A DNA stretch of 64,000 bases, from positions 23,779-87,778 of the forward strand of contig NZ_QTPP01000033.1 in the NCBI RefSeq assembly GCF_003853415.1, read 5' to 3'. Each line of letters begins with the position of its first letter. Positions within the stretch are counted from its first letter, which is position 1. Source of the DNA: Burkholderia sp. Bp9142 (lineage in GTDB: Bacteria; Pseudomonadota; Gammaproteobacteria; Burkholderiales; Burkholderiaceae). Positions 47,055 to 55,871 of the stretch are shown one piece after another. Under the pieces are notes generated by a model that saw only the letters and a list, made by a program, of their open reading frames with translations, was not told the origin of the DNA and searched no databases. The translations under genes were made by a program, and so were the position numbers.

Positions 47055-48527
47055 ATGACTCAATGGGAAGTCGTCATCGGTCTCGAGACGCACGCGCAAC
47101 TGTCGACCGTCTCGAAGATTTTCTCCGGCGCGTCGACGCAGTTCGGCGCCGAGCCGAACACGCAGGCCTGCCCGGTCGACCTGGCGCTGCCGGGCGTGCT
47201 GCCGGTGCTGAACCGCGGCGCGGTCGAGCGTGCGATCCGCTTCGGCCTCGCGATCGGCTCGACCATCGCGCCGCGCAGCATCTTCGCGCGCAAGAATTAT
47301 TTCTACCCCGATCTGCCGAAGGGCTATCAGATCAGCCAGTACGAGATTCCGGTCGTGCAGGGCGGCCGGATCACGATCCAGGTGCCCGCCAACGAAAAGG
47401 CCGGCAAGCAGGCGTACGAGAAGACGGTCAACCTGACCCGCGCGCACCTCGAGGAAGATGCGGGCAAGTCGCTGCACGAAGACTTCGCCGGGATGACCGG
47501 GATCGACCTGAACCGCGCGGGCACGCCGCTGCTCGAGATCGTCACCGAGCCGGAAATGCGCAGCGCGGCCGAGGCCGTGGCCTATGCGAAGGCGCTGCAT
47601 GCGCTCGTCGTGTGGCTCGGCATCTGCGACGGCAACATGCAGGAAGGCTCGTTCCGCTGCGACGCGAACGTGTCGGTGCGCCCGGTCGGCCAGGAAAAGT
47701 TCGGCACGCGCGCCGAGATCAAGAACCTGAACTCGTTCCGGTTCCTTGAAGAAGCGATCAACTACGAAGTGCGTCGCCAGATCGATCTGATCGAGGACGG
47801 CGGCGAAGTCGTGCAGGAAACGCGCCTCTACGATCCGGACAAGCGCGAGACGCGTTCGATGCGCAGCAAGGAAGACGCGCACGACTACCGCTATTTCCCC
47901 GATCCCGACCTGATGCCGCTCGTGATCGGCCAGGACTGGATCGAGCGCGTGCAGGCCGGGATGCCCGAACTGCCGGCCGCGATGCAGCAGCGCTTCGCCG
48001 AGCAGTACGGCGTGTCCGCGTACGACGCCGGCGTGCTGACGTCGAGCAAGGCGATGGCCGCGTACTTCGAGGCCGTGGTCGCGAAGGCCGGCGCAGCGAA
48101 CGCGAAGATCGCCGCGAACTGGCTGATGGGCGACGTGTCGTCGCAGCTCAATCGCGACGGCATCGAGATCGACGCGATTCCGGTCTCGGCCGCGCAGCTC
48201 GCGCTGGTGCTGCAGCGCATCGCCGACGGCACGATCTCGAACAAGATCGCGAAGGAAATCTTCTCGACCATCTGGGACGAGAAGGCGACCGACGAAGCCG
48301 CGGCCGACCGCATCATCGACGCGAAGGGCCTGAAGCAGATCTCCGACACCGGCGCGCTGGAAGCGATCATCGACGAAGTGCTCGCGGCGAACGCGAAGTC
48401 GGTCGAGGAATTCCGCGCGGGCAAGGAAAAGGCGTTCAACGCGCTGATCGGCCAGGCGATGAAGGCGACCAAGGGCAAGGCCAACCCGCAGCAGGTCAAC
48501 GAACTGCTGAAGAAGAAGCTCGGCTGA
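47055..48527 (+). CDS. gatB: Aspartyl/glutamyl-tRNA amidotransferase subunit B
   Basis: A 490-residue subunit that binds the misacylated tRNA and activates its side chain. The N-terminal cradle domain (MTQWEVVIGLETHAQLSTVS), the metal and kinase region with NYFYPDLPKGYQISQYEIP (near residues 77-95), DANVSVRP (near 202) and the C-terminal YqeY-like tail (from about 345) are all present. The gene is followed by a strong terminator, so gatCAB is a closed operon. Confidence 0.97.
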   Translation: MTQWEVVIGLETHAQLSTVSKIFSGASTQFGAEPNTQACPVDLALPGVLPVLNRGAVERAIRFGLAIGSTIAPRSIFARKNYFYPDLPKGYQISQYEIPVVQGGRITIQVPANEKAGKQAYEKTVNLTRAHLEEDAGKSLHEDFAGMTGIDLNRAGTPLLEIVTEPEMRSAAEAVAYAKALHALVVWLGICDGNMQEGSFRCDANVSVRPVGQEKFGTRAEIKNLNSFRFLEEAINYEVRRQIDLIEDGGEVVQETRLYDPDKRETRSMRSKEDAHDYRYFPDPDLMPLVIGQDWIERVQAGMPELPAAMQQRFAEQYGVSAYDAGVLTSSKAMAAYFEAVVAKAGAANAKIAANWLMGDVSSQLNRDGIEIDAIPVSAAQLALVLQRIADGTISNKIAKEIFSTIWDEKATDEAAADRIIDAKGLKQISDTGALEAIIDEVLAANAKSVEEFRAGKEKAFNALIGQAMKATKGKANPQQVNELLKKKLG

Positions 48528-48555
48528 ACATGGCCGCGCGCCTGAACCGCGCCTG

Positions 48556-48599
48556 ACGACGGGCCGCCGCCGGATTCGTTCGGGGCGGCCCGTCGTTTT
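48556..48599 (+). terminator. Terminator of gatCAB
   Basis: ACGACGGGCCGCC pairs with GGCGGCCCGTCGT across a 15-base loop and runs into TTTT. Confidence 0.88.
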
Positions 48600-48653
48600 G
48601 GTGCATGCGTTATCGTGTGAGCGTATGCATCGCACCGTCCAACGGAGGAACGA

Positions 48654-49493
48654 ATGGCGAAACAACCGTCGCTCGACGATTTCCGCGTGCCGTACAGCAC
48701 GCGCGAGAAGGAAGCTGCCGCATTCAGGCTCGATGCGTTCGATCCGGCCGCGAAGCCGTTCTCGTCGGGGTCGAAGGACGCCGACCGCGAACGGCTCACC
48801 GCCGTGTCGACGGAACTCGACGTGCAGCAGGAGCGCCTGCACACGCAGCAGAAGAAGCGCGTGCTGCTCGTGCTGCAGGGGATGGACACCAGCGGCAAGG
48901 ACGGCACCGTGCGCGCGGTGTTTCGCGATGTCGATCCGCTCGGCCTGCGGATCGTGCCGTTCAAGGCGCCGACGCCGATCGAGGCCGCGCACGACTTCCT
49001 TTGGCGCGTGCACGCGCAGGTGCCGGCCGCGGGCGAACTCGCGATCTTCAATCGCAGCCACTATGAAGACGTGCTCGTGCCGCGCGTCCTCGAGCTCATC
49101 AACGACAAGGAATGCGAGCGCCGCTACCGGCAGATTCGCGATTTCGAGGCGATGCTCGCGGAGAACGGCACGACGATCGTCAAGTGCTTCCTGCACATCT
49201 CGAAGGACGAGCAGCGCGCACGGCTGCAGGCGCGCATCGACGATCCGACCAAGCACTGGAAGTTCGACATCTCCGATCTCGATGCGCGCAAGCACTGGGA
49301 TGCGTACCAGTCGGCGTACCGCGACGCGCTCGCCGCGACCTCGGCCGAGCATGCGCCGTGGTACGTGATCCCGGCGAACTCGAAAACACATCGCAACGTG
49401 ATGATCGCCGAGTTGCTGCTGCGCACGATGACCGACATGAAGCTCGAATTCCCGCCGCCGAAGCCGGAGCTCGAAGGCGTGAAGATCAGCTAG
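48654..49493 (+). CDS. Polyphosphate kinase 2 family protein
   Basis: A 279-residue single-domain PPK2 enzyme that transfers phosphate between polyphosphate and nucleotides. Walker A is LQGMDTSGKDGTVRAVF (about residues 72-88). The lid and Walker B region follow: IFNRSHYEDVLVPRV (near 130-144), with ERRYRQIRDFE close behind. The ATG at 48654 follows ACGGAGG. Single-domain forms of this length include ADP- and AMP-phosphorylating classes, and the class cannot be assigned safely by eye. It has its own upstream region after the gatB terminator. Confidence 0.9.
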   Translation: MAKQPSLDDFRVPYSTREKEAAAFRLDAFDPAAKPFSSGSKDADRERLTAVSTELDVQQERLHTQQKKRVLLVLQGMDTSGKDGTVRAVFRDVDPLGLRIVPFKAPTPIEAAHDFLWRVHAQVPAAGELAIFNRSHYEDVLVPRVLELINDKECERRYRQIRDFEAMLAENGTTIVKCFLHISKDEQRARLQARIDDPTKHWKFDISDLDARKHWDAYQSAYRDALAATSAEHAPWYVIPANSKTHRNVMIAELLLRTMTDMKLEFPPPKPELEGVKIS

Positions 49494-49543
49494 GCTGCGA
49501 TCCTGTAAAACACATCGAACTGAACTGAACTACGGAACCCGAC

Positions 49544-50317
49544 ATGATGCGAGTGATTACCGCCAACCTGAACGGCATCCGCTCCGCCGCGAAGAAGGGC
49601 TTCTTCGAATGGCTCGGCGAACAGAGCGCCGATTGCGTGTGCGTGCAGGAAATCAAGGTATCGGCCGACGACCTGCCGGCCGAATTCGTCGAGCCGCACG
49701 GCTTCAGGAGCTATTTCCACCACGCCGAGAAGAAGGGCTACAGCGGCGCGGGCGTGTACAGCCGCCACGAGCCCGATGACGTGATCATCGGCTTCGGCAG
49801 CAGCGAATTCGATGCCGAGGGGCGCTACGTCGAGGCGCGCTACGGCAAGCTGTCGGTCGTGTCGGTGTACGTGCCGTCCGGCTCGAGCGGCGAAGAGCGC
49901 CAGCAGGCCAAGTACCGCTTCATGGACGCGTTCATGCCGCATCTCGCCGAGCTGAAGAAGAAGCGCGAGGTGATCCTGTGCGGCGACGTGAACATCGTCC
50001 ACAAGGAAATCGACATCAAGAACTGGAAGAGCAACCAGAAGAACTCGGGCTGCCTGCCGGAAGAGCGCGCGTGGCTCACGCAGCTGTTCGACGATGTCGG
50101 CTACGTCGACGTGTTCCGCACGCTCGACCCGCGTCCCGAGCAGTACACGTGGTGGAGCAACCGCGGCCAGGCGTACGCGAAGAACGTCGGGTGGCGGATC
50201 GATTACCAGATCGCGACGCCGGGCGTGGCCGGCACCGCGAAAAGCACGTCGATCTTCAAGGACATCAAGTTCAGCGATCATGCGCCGCTGACGGTCGATT
50301 ACGACTACAAGAAGTGA
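49544..50317 (+). CDS. xthA: Exodeoxyribonuclease III (AP endonuclease)
   Basis: A 257-residue Mg-dependent enzyme that cuts at abasic sites and degrades 3' ends in base-excision repair. Motifs seen: ITANLNGIRSAAKKG (Asn near residue 8), CVQEIK (metal Glu near 36), the GDVNIVHKEIDIKN region (near 145-158), and the catalytic SDHAPLTVDY near the end. Two adjacent ATGs (49544 and 49547) are possible starts; the second matches homologues slightly better. Followed by a bidirectional terminator. Confidence 0.96.
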   Translation: MMRVITANLNGIRSAAKKGFFEWLGEQSADCVCVQEIKVSADDLPAEFVEPHGFRSYFHHAEKKGYSGAGVYSRHEPDDVIIGFGSSEFDAEGRYVEARYGKLSVVSVYVPSGSSGEERQQAKYRFMDAFMPHLAELKKKREVILCGDVNIVHKEIDIKNWKSNQKNSGCLPEERAWLTQLFDDVGYVDVFRTLDPRPEQYTWWSNRGQAYAKNVGWRIDYQIATPGVAGTAKSTSIFKDIKFSDHAPLTVDYDYKK

Positions 50318-50374
50318 CCTTCGGCGCTACGCAGCGCGCGTAGCTGCCGAGCCATCCGGTCGCCGGATGCAAGA

Positions 50375-50404
50375 CGGGCCGCATGTCGAACATGCGGCCC
50401 GTTT
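50375..50404. terminator. Bidirectional terminator, xthA / alcohol dehydrogenase
   Basis: CGGGCCGCATG and CATGCGGCCCG form a perfect 11-bp stem with a TCGAA loop, followed by TTT on the plus strand. It separates two convergent genes. Confidence 0.85.
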
Positions 50405-50419
50405 CGCTTGGGTCGTCGC

Positions 50420-51472
50420 TTACTGCTTGAGCGACGCCATGTCGATCACGAACCGGTACTTCACGTCGCTCTTCAGCATCCGTTCGTAAGCGGCATTGAT
50501 CTGCTGCATCGGAATCGTCTCGATATCCGACGTGATCCCGTGCTCCGCGCAGAAATCGAGCATCTCCTGCGTTTCCGCGATCCCGCCGATCAGCGAGCCC
50601 GCGAGGCGGCGGCGCTTGAAGATCAGGTTGAACACCTGCGGCGACGGGTGGTCGTGCTCCGGTGCGCCGACGAGCGTCATCGTGCCGTCGCGCTTCAGCA
50701 GGTGCAGGAACGGGTTCAGGTCGTGCTGCGCGGCGACCGTGTTCAGGATGAAGTCGAAGCTGTTCAGGTGCGCGTTCATCTGCGCTTCGTCCTTCGAGAT
50801 CACCACTTCGTGCGCGCCGAGCCGTTTGCCGTCCTCGATCTTCGACGGTGATGTCGTGAACAGCACGACGTGCGCGCCCATCGCGCGCGCGAGCTTCACG
50901 CCCATGTGGCCGAGGCCGCCCAGGCCGACGATCCCGACCTTCTTGCCGGGGCCGGCGTTCCACTGGCGCAGCGGCGAGTAGGTCGTGATCCCCGCGCACA
51001 GCAGCGGCGCGGCGCCTGCCGGGTCCAGCGTCTCGGGCACGCGCAGCACGAACGCCTCGTCGACGACGAGCTGTGTCGAATAGCCGCCGTACGTGACGTC
51101 GCCCGTCACGCGATCCTGGCCGTTGTAGGTGCCGACGAAGCCGTTCTCGCAATACTGCTCGAGGCCTTCCGCGCAGCTCGGGCAGGTGCGGCACGAATCA
51201 ACGAGACAGCCGACGCCGACCAGCTCGCCGACCTTGAAGCGCGACACCTGCGGGCCGGTCGCGGTCACGCGGCCGACGATTTCATGGCCCGGCACGACCG
51301 GGTAGATCGTGTTGCGCCATTCGTTGCGGGCCTGGTGCAGGTCCGAGTGGCAGACGCCGCAGTAGAGCACCTCGATCTGGACGTCGAGGTCGCGCAGCGC
51401 GCGGCGCTGGAATTCGAACGGGGCGAGCGGCGAGCGCGCATCGGTCGCCGCGTAAGCGTAGGTTGTGCTCAT
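50420..51472 (-). CDS. Zinc-dependent NAD(P)-linked alcohol dehydrogenase (YahK/AdhA type)
   Basis: A 350-residue medium-chain dehydrogenase that reduces aldehydes or oxidises alcohols. The catalytic zinc region is YCGVCHSDLHQARNEW (near residues 38-53) with PGHEIVG after it. The structural zinc cysteines are in CRTCPSCAEGLEQYC (near 95-109), and the cofactor motif is VGIVGLGGLGHMGVKLA (near 177-193). The start at 51472 (MSTTYAYAATDARSPL) matches the YahK group. Divergent from an AraC regulator. Confidence 0.93.
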   Translation of the reverse strand: MSTTYAYAATDARSPLAPFEFQRRALRDLDVQIEVLYCGVCHSDLHQARNEWRNTIYPVVPGHEIVGRVTATGPQVSRFKVGELVGVGCLVDSCRTCPSCAEGLEQYCENGFVGTYNGQDRVTGDVTYGGYSTQLVVDEAFVLRVPETLDPAGAAPLLCAGITTYSPLRQWNAGPGKKVGIVGLGGLGHMGVKLARAMGAHVVLFTTSPSKIEDGKRLGAHEVVISKDEAQMNAHLNSFDFILNTVAAQHDLNPFLHLLKRDGTMTLVGAPEHDHPSPQVFNLIFKRRRLAGSLIGGIAETQEMLDFCAEHGITSDIETIPMQQINAAYERMLKSDVKYRFVIDMASLKQ

Positions 51473-51701
51473 GCAGGGGGCTCCTTGTCCGGGAAAAACA
51501 TCCGGTGAAACAGACTGCCGCCGCATCATGTGGCGACGCGGCGAGACAGGTGCCCATCGTAAGGAGCGGGCCGCGTCGGCGAAATACACGAAGGTCTCGA
51601 AGATTTGCCTATTCCTCTCGAATTGCGCGCAAACGGCCGTCAAAACGCTTTCAAGGTGCTACATTGCAAGCCAGATTCTCTTGCCGGACAGGACGACGCC
51701 G
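51473..51701. promoter_or_regulatory. Divergent region, alcohol dehydrogenase / AraC regulator
   Basis: This 229-base gap holds both promoters and, by position, the AraC-family operator. No clear repeat or promoter pair could be fixed. Open frames reading through it on the plus strand are upstream extensions of the AraC frame. Confidence 0.45.
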
Positions 51702-52646
51702 ATGAGCTTCCAGCCCCTTTTCGACGATTCGGGCGAGCGTGTGCGGCGCCGCATGATCGAGCTGCATGCGCGCCTCGCGCCGAACGACGGCGACACGCTG
51801 GCGGCGCTCGACGGCGTGCGCTTCATCCGCGTGAGCCGTCCCGCGCCGCGCATGCCGGTGCTGTACGAGCCGAGCATCATCGTCGTGTGCCAGGGCCGCA
51901 AGCTCGGCTATCTCGGCGATCGCTCGTTCGTCTACGACGCGCAGCAGTATCTCGTGCTGTCGGTGCCGCTGCCGTTCGAATGCGAGACCTTCGCGAGCAT
52001 GGACGAGCCGTTTCTCGCGATCTCGATCCGTGTCGATCTGGCGGTGATCGCCGAACTCGCGATCCTGCTCGACGAGACCCTCGGCGCGGCGGTCAGCGAG
52101 CCGCACGGCGTCTATTCGACACCGCTCGACGCGCCGCTCGCCGACGCGGTGGTGCGGCTGCTCGAAGCGCTCGCGTCGCCGCACGACACGTGCGTGCTCG
52201 GGCCGGCGATCATGCGCGAGATCGCGTACCGCGTGCTGACGGGCGCGCAGGGCGACGCGATTCGCGCGGCGCTCGTCCAGCAGCATCATTTCGGCCGCAT
52301 CGCGAAGGCGCTGCGGCGCATCCACGCGGACCTGAAGGCCGAGCTCGACGTCGAGACGCTCGCGCGCGAGGCCGGGATGAGCCTCGCGGTGTTCCACGCG
52401 CAGTTCAAGCACGTGACGGCGACGTCGCCGATGCAGTATGTGAAGGCCGCGCGGCTGCACCAGGCGCGGTTGATGATGGTGCAGGACGGCGTCGGGGCGG
52501 GGGCTGCCGCCGCGCGGGTCGGCTATGCGAGCGCGTCGCAGTTCAGCCGCGAGTTCAAGCGGCTGTTCGGCCGCAGCCCCGGTGACGAAGTGCGCTGGAT
52601 GCACGAAAGCGGCAGCCGGCCGGTCGAATCGGACGTTGGCGCATAG
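51702..52646 (+). CDS. AraC-family transcriptional regulator
   Basis: A 314-residue regulator with an N-terminal AraC_N cupin-like domain (VLYEPSIIVVCQGRKLGYLG near residues 52-71; SVPLPFECETFASMDEP) and two C-terminal helix-turn-helix motifs (VETLAREAGMSLAVFHAQFK near 225 and AAARVGYASASQFSREFKRL near 275). The start at 51702 is family-typical. This subgroup often controls an adjacent, divergent alcohol or aldehyde dehydrogenase in response to aldehydes, so control of the neighbouring adh gene is likely. Confidence 0.9.
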   Translation: MSFQPLFDDSGERVRRRMIELHARLAPNDGDTLAALDGVRFIRVSRPAPRMPVLYEPSIIVVCQGRKLGYLGDRSFVYDAQQYLVLSVPLPFECETFASMDEPFLAISIRVDLAVIAELAILLDETLGAAVSEPHGVYSTPLDAPLADAVVRLLEALASPHDTCVLGPAIMREIAYRVLTGAQGDAIRAALVQQHHFGRIAKALRRIHADLKAELDVETLAREAGMSLAVFHAQFKHVTATSPMQYVKAARLHQARLMMVQDGVGAGAAAARVGYASASQFSREFKRLFGRSPGDEVRWMHESGSRPVESDVGA

Positions 52647-52700
52647 CGCCCGGCGTCACGCGCCGGCGATGTCCGACGAGGAAGCCGCCGGCCGCGGCGC

Positions 52701-53735
52701 TCAGCGCCGCACGACCTTGCGCCGCTGCGCGTTGATGCCCGCGTAGTCGGGCAGCGTGTCGACCCGTTTGCCGATTGCCTTCGCATACAGCGGCATCAGG
52801 TCCGGCAGGCGGTTCAGCAGATCCTGCCGCCGCGCCGCGCCGTACGGGTGCATGTAGATGAAGCCCGACGTCCTGTTCGCGCGCGTTGCCGCCGCGAGCT
52901 TGTCCCACAACGTGATCGCCGCGCGCGGATCGAAGCCCGCGCGGGCGGCGATGTCGCCGCCGATCACGTCGGCTTCGGTCTCGTCGGTCGGGTCGTAGCG
53001 CAGCGTCTGCAGGCGTGCGCCGAGGTTCAGCTCCTGCTGCAGCGGATCGCCGACGCCGAACAGCGGCGGCAGCGTAGCCGCTCGCAGTGACGTTTGCGAC
53101 GTCGCGCTGAAATTGCTGCGCGCGTGTTCGCGCAGCGCATGCGCGATGCCGTGCGCGAGCAGCACGCCGGACTCGTCGTCGTTCAGGCGCACGCGATCGA
53201 GCAGCCCGCCGTACACGAGCACCTTGCCGCCCGGCAGGCAGGTGACGCGGATGTCGCGCGAGCGGATCGCGGTGACGTCCCACGCCCAGTTCTTCACGCG
53301 ATCGTTCCACTTCACCGAATACGGTGCGAGCTTCATCACGATCGCGCGCAGGCGTTTCACGCGCGGCTGGTTCGCGGGCAGCAGGCGGTCGCTGTCAGCG
53401 GCCGCCTGCACGATCTGCGCATATTCGTTGGCGGTGAGTTGCTCGAGCAGCGGCGACGGGATCAGCGTGCGGAACGCGATCGCGTTGCCGTAGCGGACCT
53501 GCTGCGGCGTCGGCGTATAGGCTTTCGCGGGCACGGCCGCGCCGGTCGGCTGCGCGGCTTCGGCGGCGGACGGCGCAACCGGGGCCGCCGGCGTGGACGG
53601 CGCAGCCGGCGCGGAGCCCGCCGCGGCCGCACCGGCGTCGGACGCATGCGCGCTTCCGGCCGCGCCGAGCATCGCGATGCCGGCGCTCAGTGCGGCGGCG
53701 ACGCGTGCCACGCGATGCAATCGATCATTGCGCAC
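52701..53735 (-). CDS. M48-family protease homologue lacking the catalytic glutamate
   Basis: A 344-residue exported protein of the M48 (Ste24/BepA-like) fold. Signal peptide from about residues 8-31 (VAAALSAGIAMLGAAGSAHA), then an Ala/Pro-rich linker. The zinc motif reads HGIAH (His195 to His199, in LLAHGIAHALREHARSNF) where active enzymes have HExxH. The third ligand region DETEADVIGGDIAARAG (near residue 250) is intact, so zinc may bind but hydrolysis should fail. I chose the GTG at 53735, which has a GCGAGG site and an 11-base overlap with ampG; a GTG at 53762 would add 9 residues. A chaperone or regulatory pseudo-protease is one reading. Confidence 0.85.
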   Translation of the reverse strand: MRNDRLHRVARVAAALSAGIAMLGAAGSAHASDAGAAAAGSAPAAPSTPAAPVAPSAAEAAQPTGAAVPAKAYTPTPQQVRYGNAIAFRTLIPSPLLEQLTANEYAQIVQAAADSDRLLPANQPRVKRLRAIVMKLAPYSVKWNDRVKNWAWDVTAIRSRDIRVTCLPGGKVLVYGGLLDRVRLNDDESGVLLAHGIAHALREHARSNFSATSQTSLRAATLPPLFGVGDPLQQELNLGARLQTLRYDPTDETEADVIGGDIAARAGFDPRAAITLWDKLAAATRANRTSGFIYMHPYGAARRQDLLNRLPDLMPLYAKAIGKRVDTLPDYAGINAQRRKVVRR

Positions 53736-55146
53736 GGCTGGCCTCGCCGTTGCGCGCGACACCGTTCCACGGCGCGATCTTGAACAGCAGCAGCATGCCG
53801 GGGATCGCGAGCGCGGTGCACACGATGAAGTAGTCGAACCAGCCGATCTTCGCGACGATGAAGCCGCTCGCGGCCGATGCGAGCGTGCGCGGCACGGACG
53901 CGAGGCTCGTGAACAGCGCGAACTGCGTGGCCGTGTAGCGCGGGTCGGTCGTGCTCGCGATATATGCGACGAACGCGGCCATCGTCAGGCCGGTCGTGAA
54001 GGTTTCGACGCCGTAGACGATCGCGAGCGCGACCGTCATCGGGCTGAACTGCGGCGTGACGGCGATGCCGAACACCGACAGCGCCGACGCGATTGCGTGG
54101 CTCGTCGAGACGGTGAAGTCGTAGAGCACCGCGAGCACGGGCGAGCCGGGGCCGAGTTGCGCGAGCCACGCGAAGCCGAGCGTCGACACCATCTGCAGCG
54201 CGCCGAAGATCCACAGCCCGCGGCCGATCCCGATCTTCACGAGCCAGACGCCGCCGATGATGCCGCCGGCGACGCTTGCGACGAGCGCGGTGGTTTTCGC
54301 GACGATGCCGATCTCGGTACGCGTGAAGCCGATGTCGAGGAAGAACGACGTCGACAGCGTGGTCGCCATCGTGTCGCCGATCTTGAACAGGAAGATGAAC
54401 GCGATGACGAGCAGCGCGCCGGCCCAGCCGTCGCGCTGGATGAATTCGCGGAACGGCAGCACGATCGCGTCGCGCAGGTTGCGCGGCGGCGCGCCGACCA
54501 CTTCGGGCTCGCGCACGACGAGCGTCATCAGGATGCCCGGCAGCATGAACGCGCCGGTGAGCGCGAACACGGCGTCCCACGGCAGGTGGTCGGACAGGAT
54601 CAGCGCCAGCGAGCCGGGGATCAGCGCGGCGAGCTTGTACGCGTTCACGTGTACCGCGTTGCCGAGGCCCTGCTCGGTGTCGCGCAGCAGTTCGCGGCGA
54701 TACGCGTCGATCACGATGTCGGAGCTTGCGCCGAAGAACGCGACGAGCGTCGTGAGCGCGGCCACTGTCCAGATCGAGTCGCGCGGCGACACGAAACCGA
54801 GCGCGGCGATCGCACCGGCGACCAGCACCTGGGTGAGCAGCATCCAGCCGCGCCGGCGGCCCGGCCGCCAGCCGGGCAGGCGCGGGAGGTAGCGGTCCAT
54901 CAGCGGCGCCCACAGGAACTTCCACGTATACGGGAACTGGATCAGCGCGAACAGGCCGATTTCCTTCAGGTTCACGCCCTCGGAGCGCAGCCATGCCTGC
55001 ACGAGGTAGACGAGCGTGAACAGGGGCAGACCCGACGTGAACCCGAGGAACACGCAGATCAGCATGTGCGTGTTCAGATAGGCTCGCCAGCCGGGGTGAT
55101 CCTCGTGGGCGGTGAGCGCGGGCGCCTCGTGTGGCGTTTTGGACAT
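53725..55146 (-). CDS. ampG: AmpG-type muropeptide permease (MFS)
   Basis: A 473-residue major-facilitator transporter with about 12 to 14 membrane segments, related to AmpG, which imports GlcNAc-anhydroMurNAc peptides for cell-wall recycling. The diagnostic start is present: FLGFTSGLPLFTLVYLVQAW (near residues 34-53), KFLWAPLMDRYLPRLPGWRPGRRRGW (near 76-101), then GASSDIVIDAYRRELL. It shares an 11-base overlap with the M48 homologue gene downstream, so the two are probably co-expressed. Confidence 0.92.
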   Translation of the reverse strand: MSKTPHEAPALTAHEDHPGWRAYLNTHMLICVFLGFTSGLPLFTLVYLVQAWLRSEGVNLKEIGLFALIQFPYTWKFLWAPLMDRYLPRLPGWRPGRRRGWMLLTQVLVAGAIAALGFVSPRDSIWTVAALTTLVAFFGASSDIVIDAYRRELLRDTEQGLGNAVHVNAYKLAALIPGSLALILSDHLPWDAVFALTGAFMLPGILMTLVVREPEVVGAPPRNLRDAIVLPFREFIQRDGWAGALLVIAFIFLFKIGDTMATTLSTSFFLDIGFTRTEIGIVAKTTALVASVAGGIIGGVWLVKIGIGRGLWIFGALQMVSTLGFAWLAQLGPGSPVLAVLYDFTVSTSHAIASALSVFGIAVTPQFSPMTVALAIVYGVETFTTGLTMAAFVAYIASTTDPRYTATQFALFTSLASVPRTLASAASGFIVAKIGWFDYFIVCTALAIPGMLLLFKIAPWNGVARNGEASRAQ

Positions 55147-55262
55147 GGACTGGAACTGGGTAGCGTTGACTGATTGCGGCGGCAGCGCAGGCGGCGCGGG
55201 CAGCGCAGGGGCGCGGCCGCACGTGCGTGCGGGCCGTCGGCGTCCGTCAACGGCTCCCCGGC

Positions 55263-55871
55263 TCAGCTGCGCTTGACGCGATAGACAGCAAGACTACCAC
55301 GCCAGTTCGCTCCCCATCGAATCGGTTGGCCTTCGTGCAGCACCACGCGGTCGAGGATCGTCACGCCGACTTCGGGCGCGAGCGCCTCGAAATCCTCGAT
55401 CGTCAGCACCCGGACGTTCGGTGTGTTGTGCCACTGGTAAGGCAGCGACTTCGACACCGGCATCCGGCCGTTCAGCACCGACAGCCGGTGCGGCCAGTAG
55501 CCGAAATTCGGGAACGACACGATGCATTCGCGCCCGACCCGCGCGGTTTCGCGCAGGATCGCGGCCGTCTGGTGAATCGTCTGCAGAGTCTGCGACAGGA
55601 TTGCGATGTCGAAGCTGTGGTCCTCGAACAGGCGCAGGCCGTCCTCGAGGTTCTGCTGGATCACGTTGATGCCGTTCTTCGCGCTCGCGAGCACGCCCGC
55701 GTCGTTCAGCTCGATCCCGTATCCGGTTACGTCCAGTTCTTCCATCAGCAGCGCGAGCAGCGAGCCGTCGCCGCAACCGAGGTCGAGCACCGTCGAGCGC
55801 GGTTCGACCCAGCGCGCGATCGTGCGGAAGTCCGCGCGCGCGGACAGGGAATTCAGCGCTTGCTGGTTCAT
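55263..55871 (-). CDS. metW: Methionine biosynthesis protein MetW (methyltransferase fold)
   Basis: A 202-residue protein with a SAM-methyltransferase fold. The SAM-binding motif VLDLGCGDGSLLALL is near residues 28-42, and FPNFGYWPHRLSVLNGRMPV (near 118-137) is diagnostic of MetW. In this gene pair MetW supports MetX activity in homoserine acylation. Its ATG overlaps the metX stop by 4 bases, so expression is coupled and both fall under the SAM-II element upstream of metX. Confidence 0.94.
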   Translation of the reverse strand: MNQQALNSLSARADFRTIARWVEPRSTVLDLGCGDGSLLALLMEELDVTGYGIELNDAGVLASAKNGINVIQQNLEDGLRLFEDHSFDIAILSQTLQTIHQTAAILRETARVGRECIVSFPNFGYWPHRLSVLNGRMPVSKSLPYQWHNTPNVRVLTIEDFEALAPEVGVTILDRVVLHEGQPIRWGANWRGSLAVYRVKRS

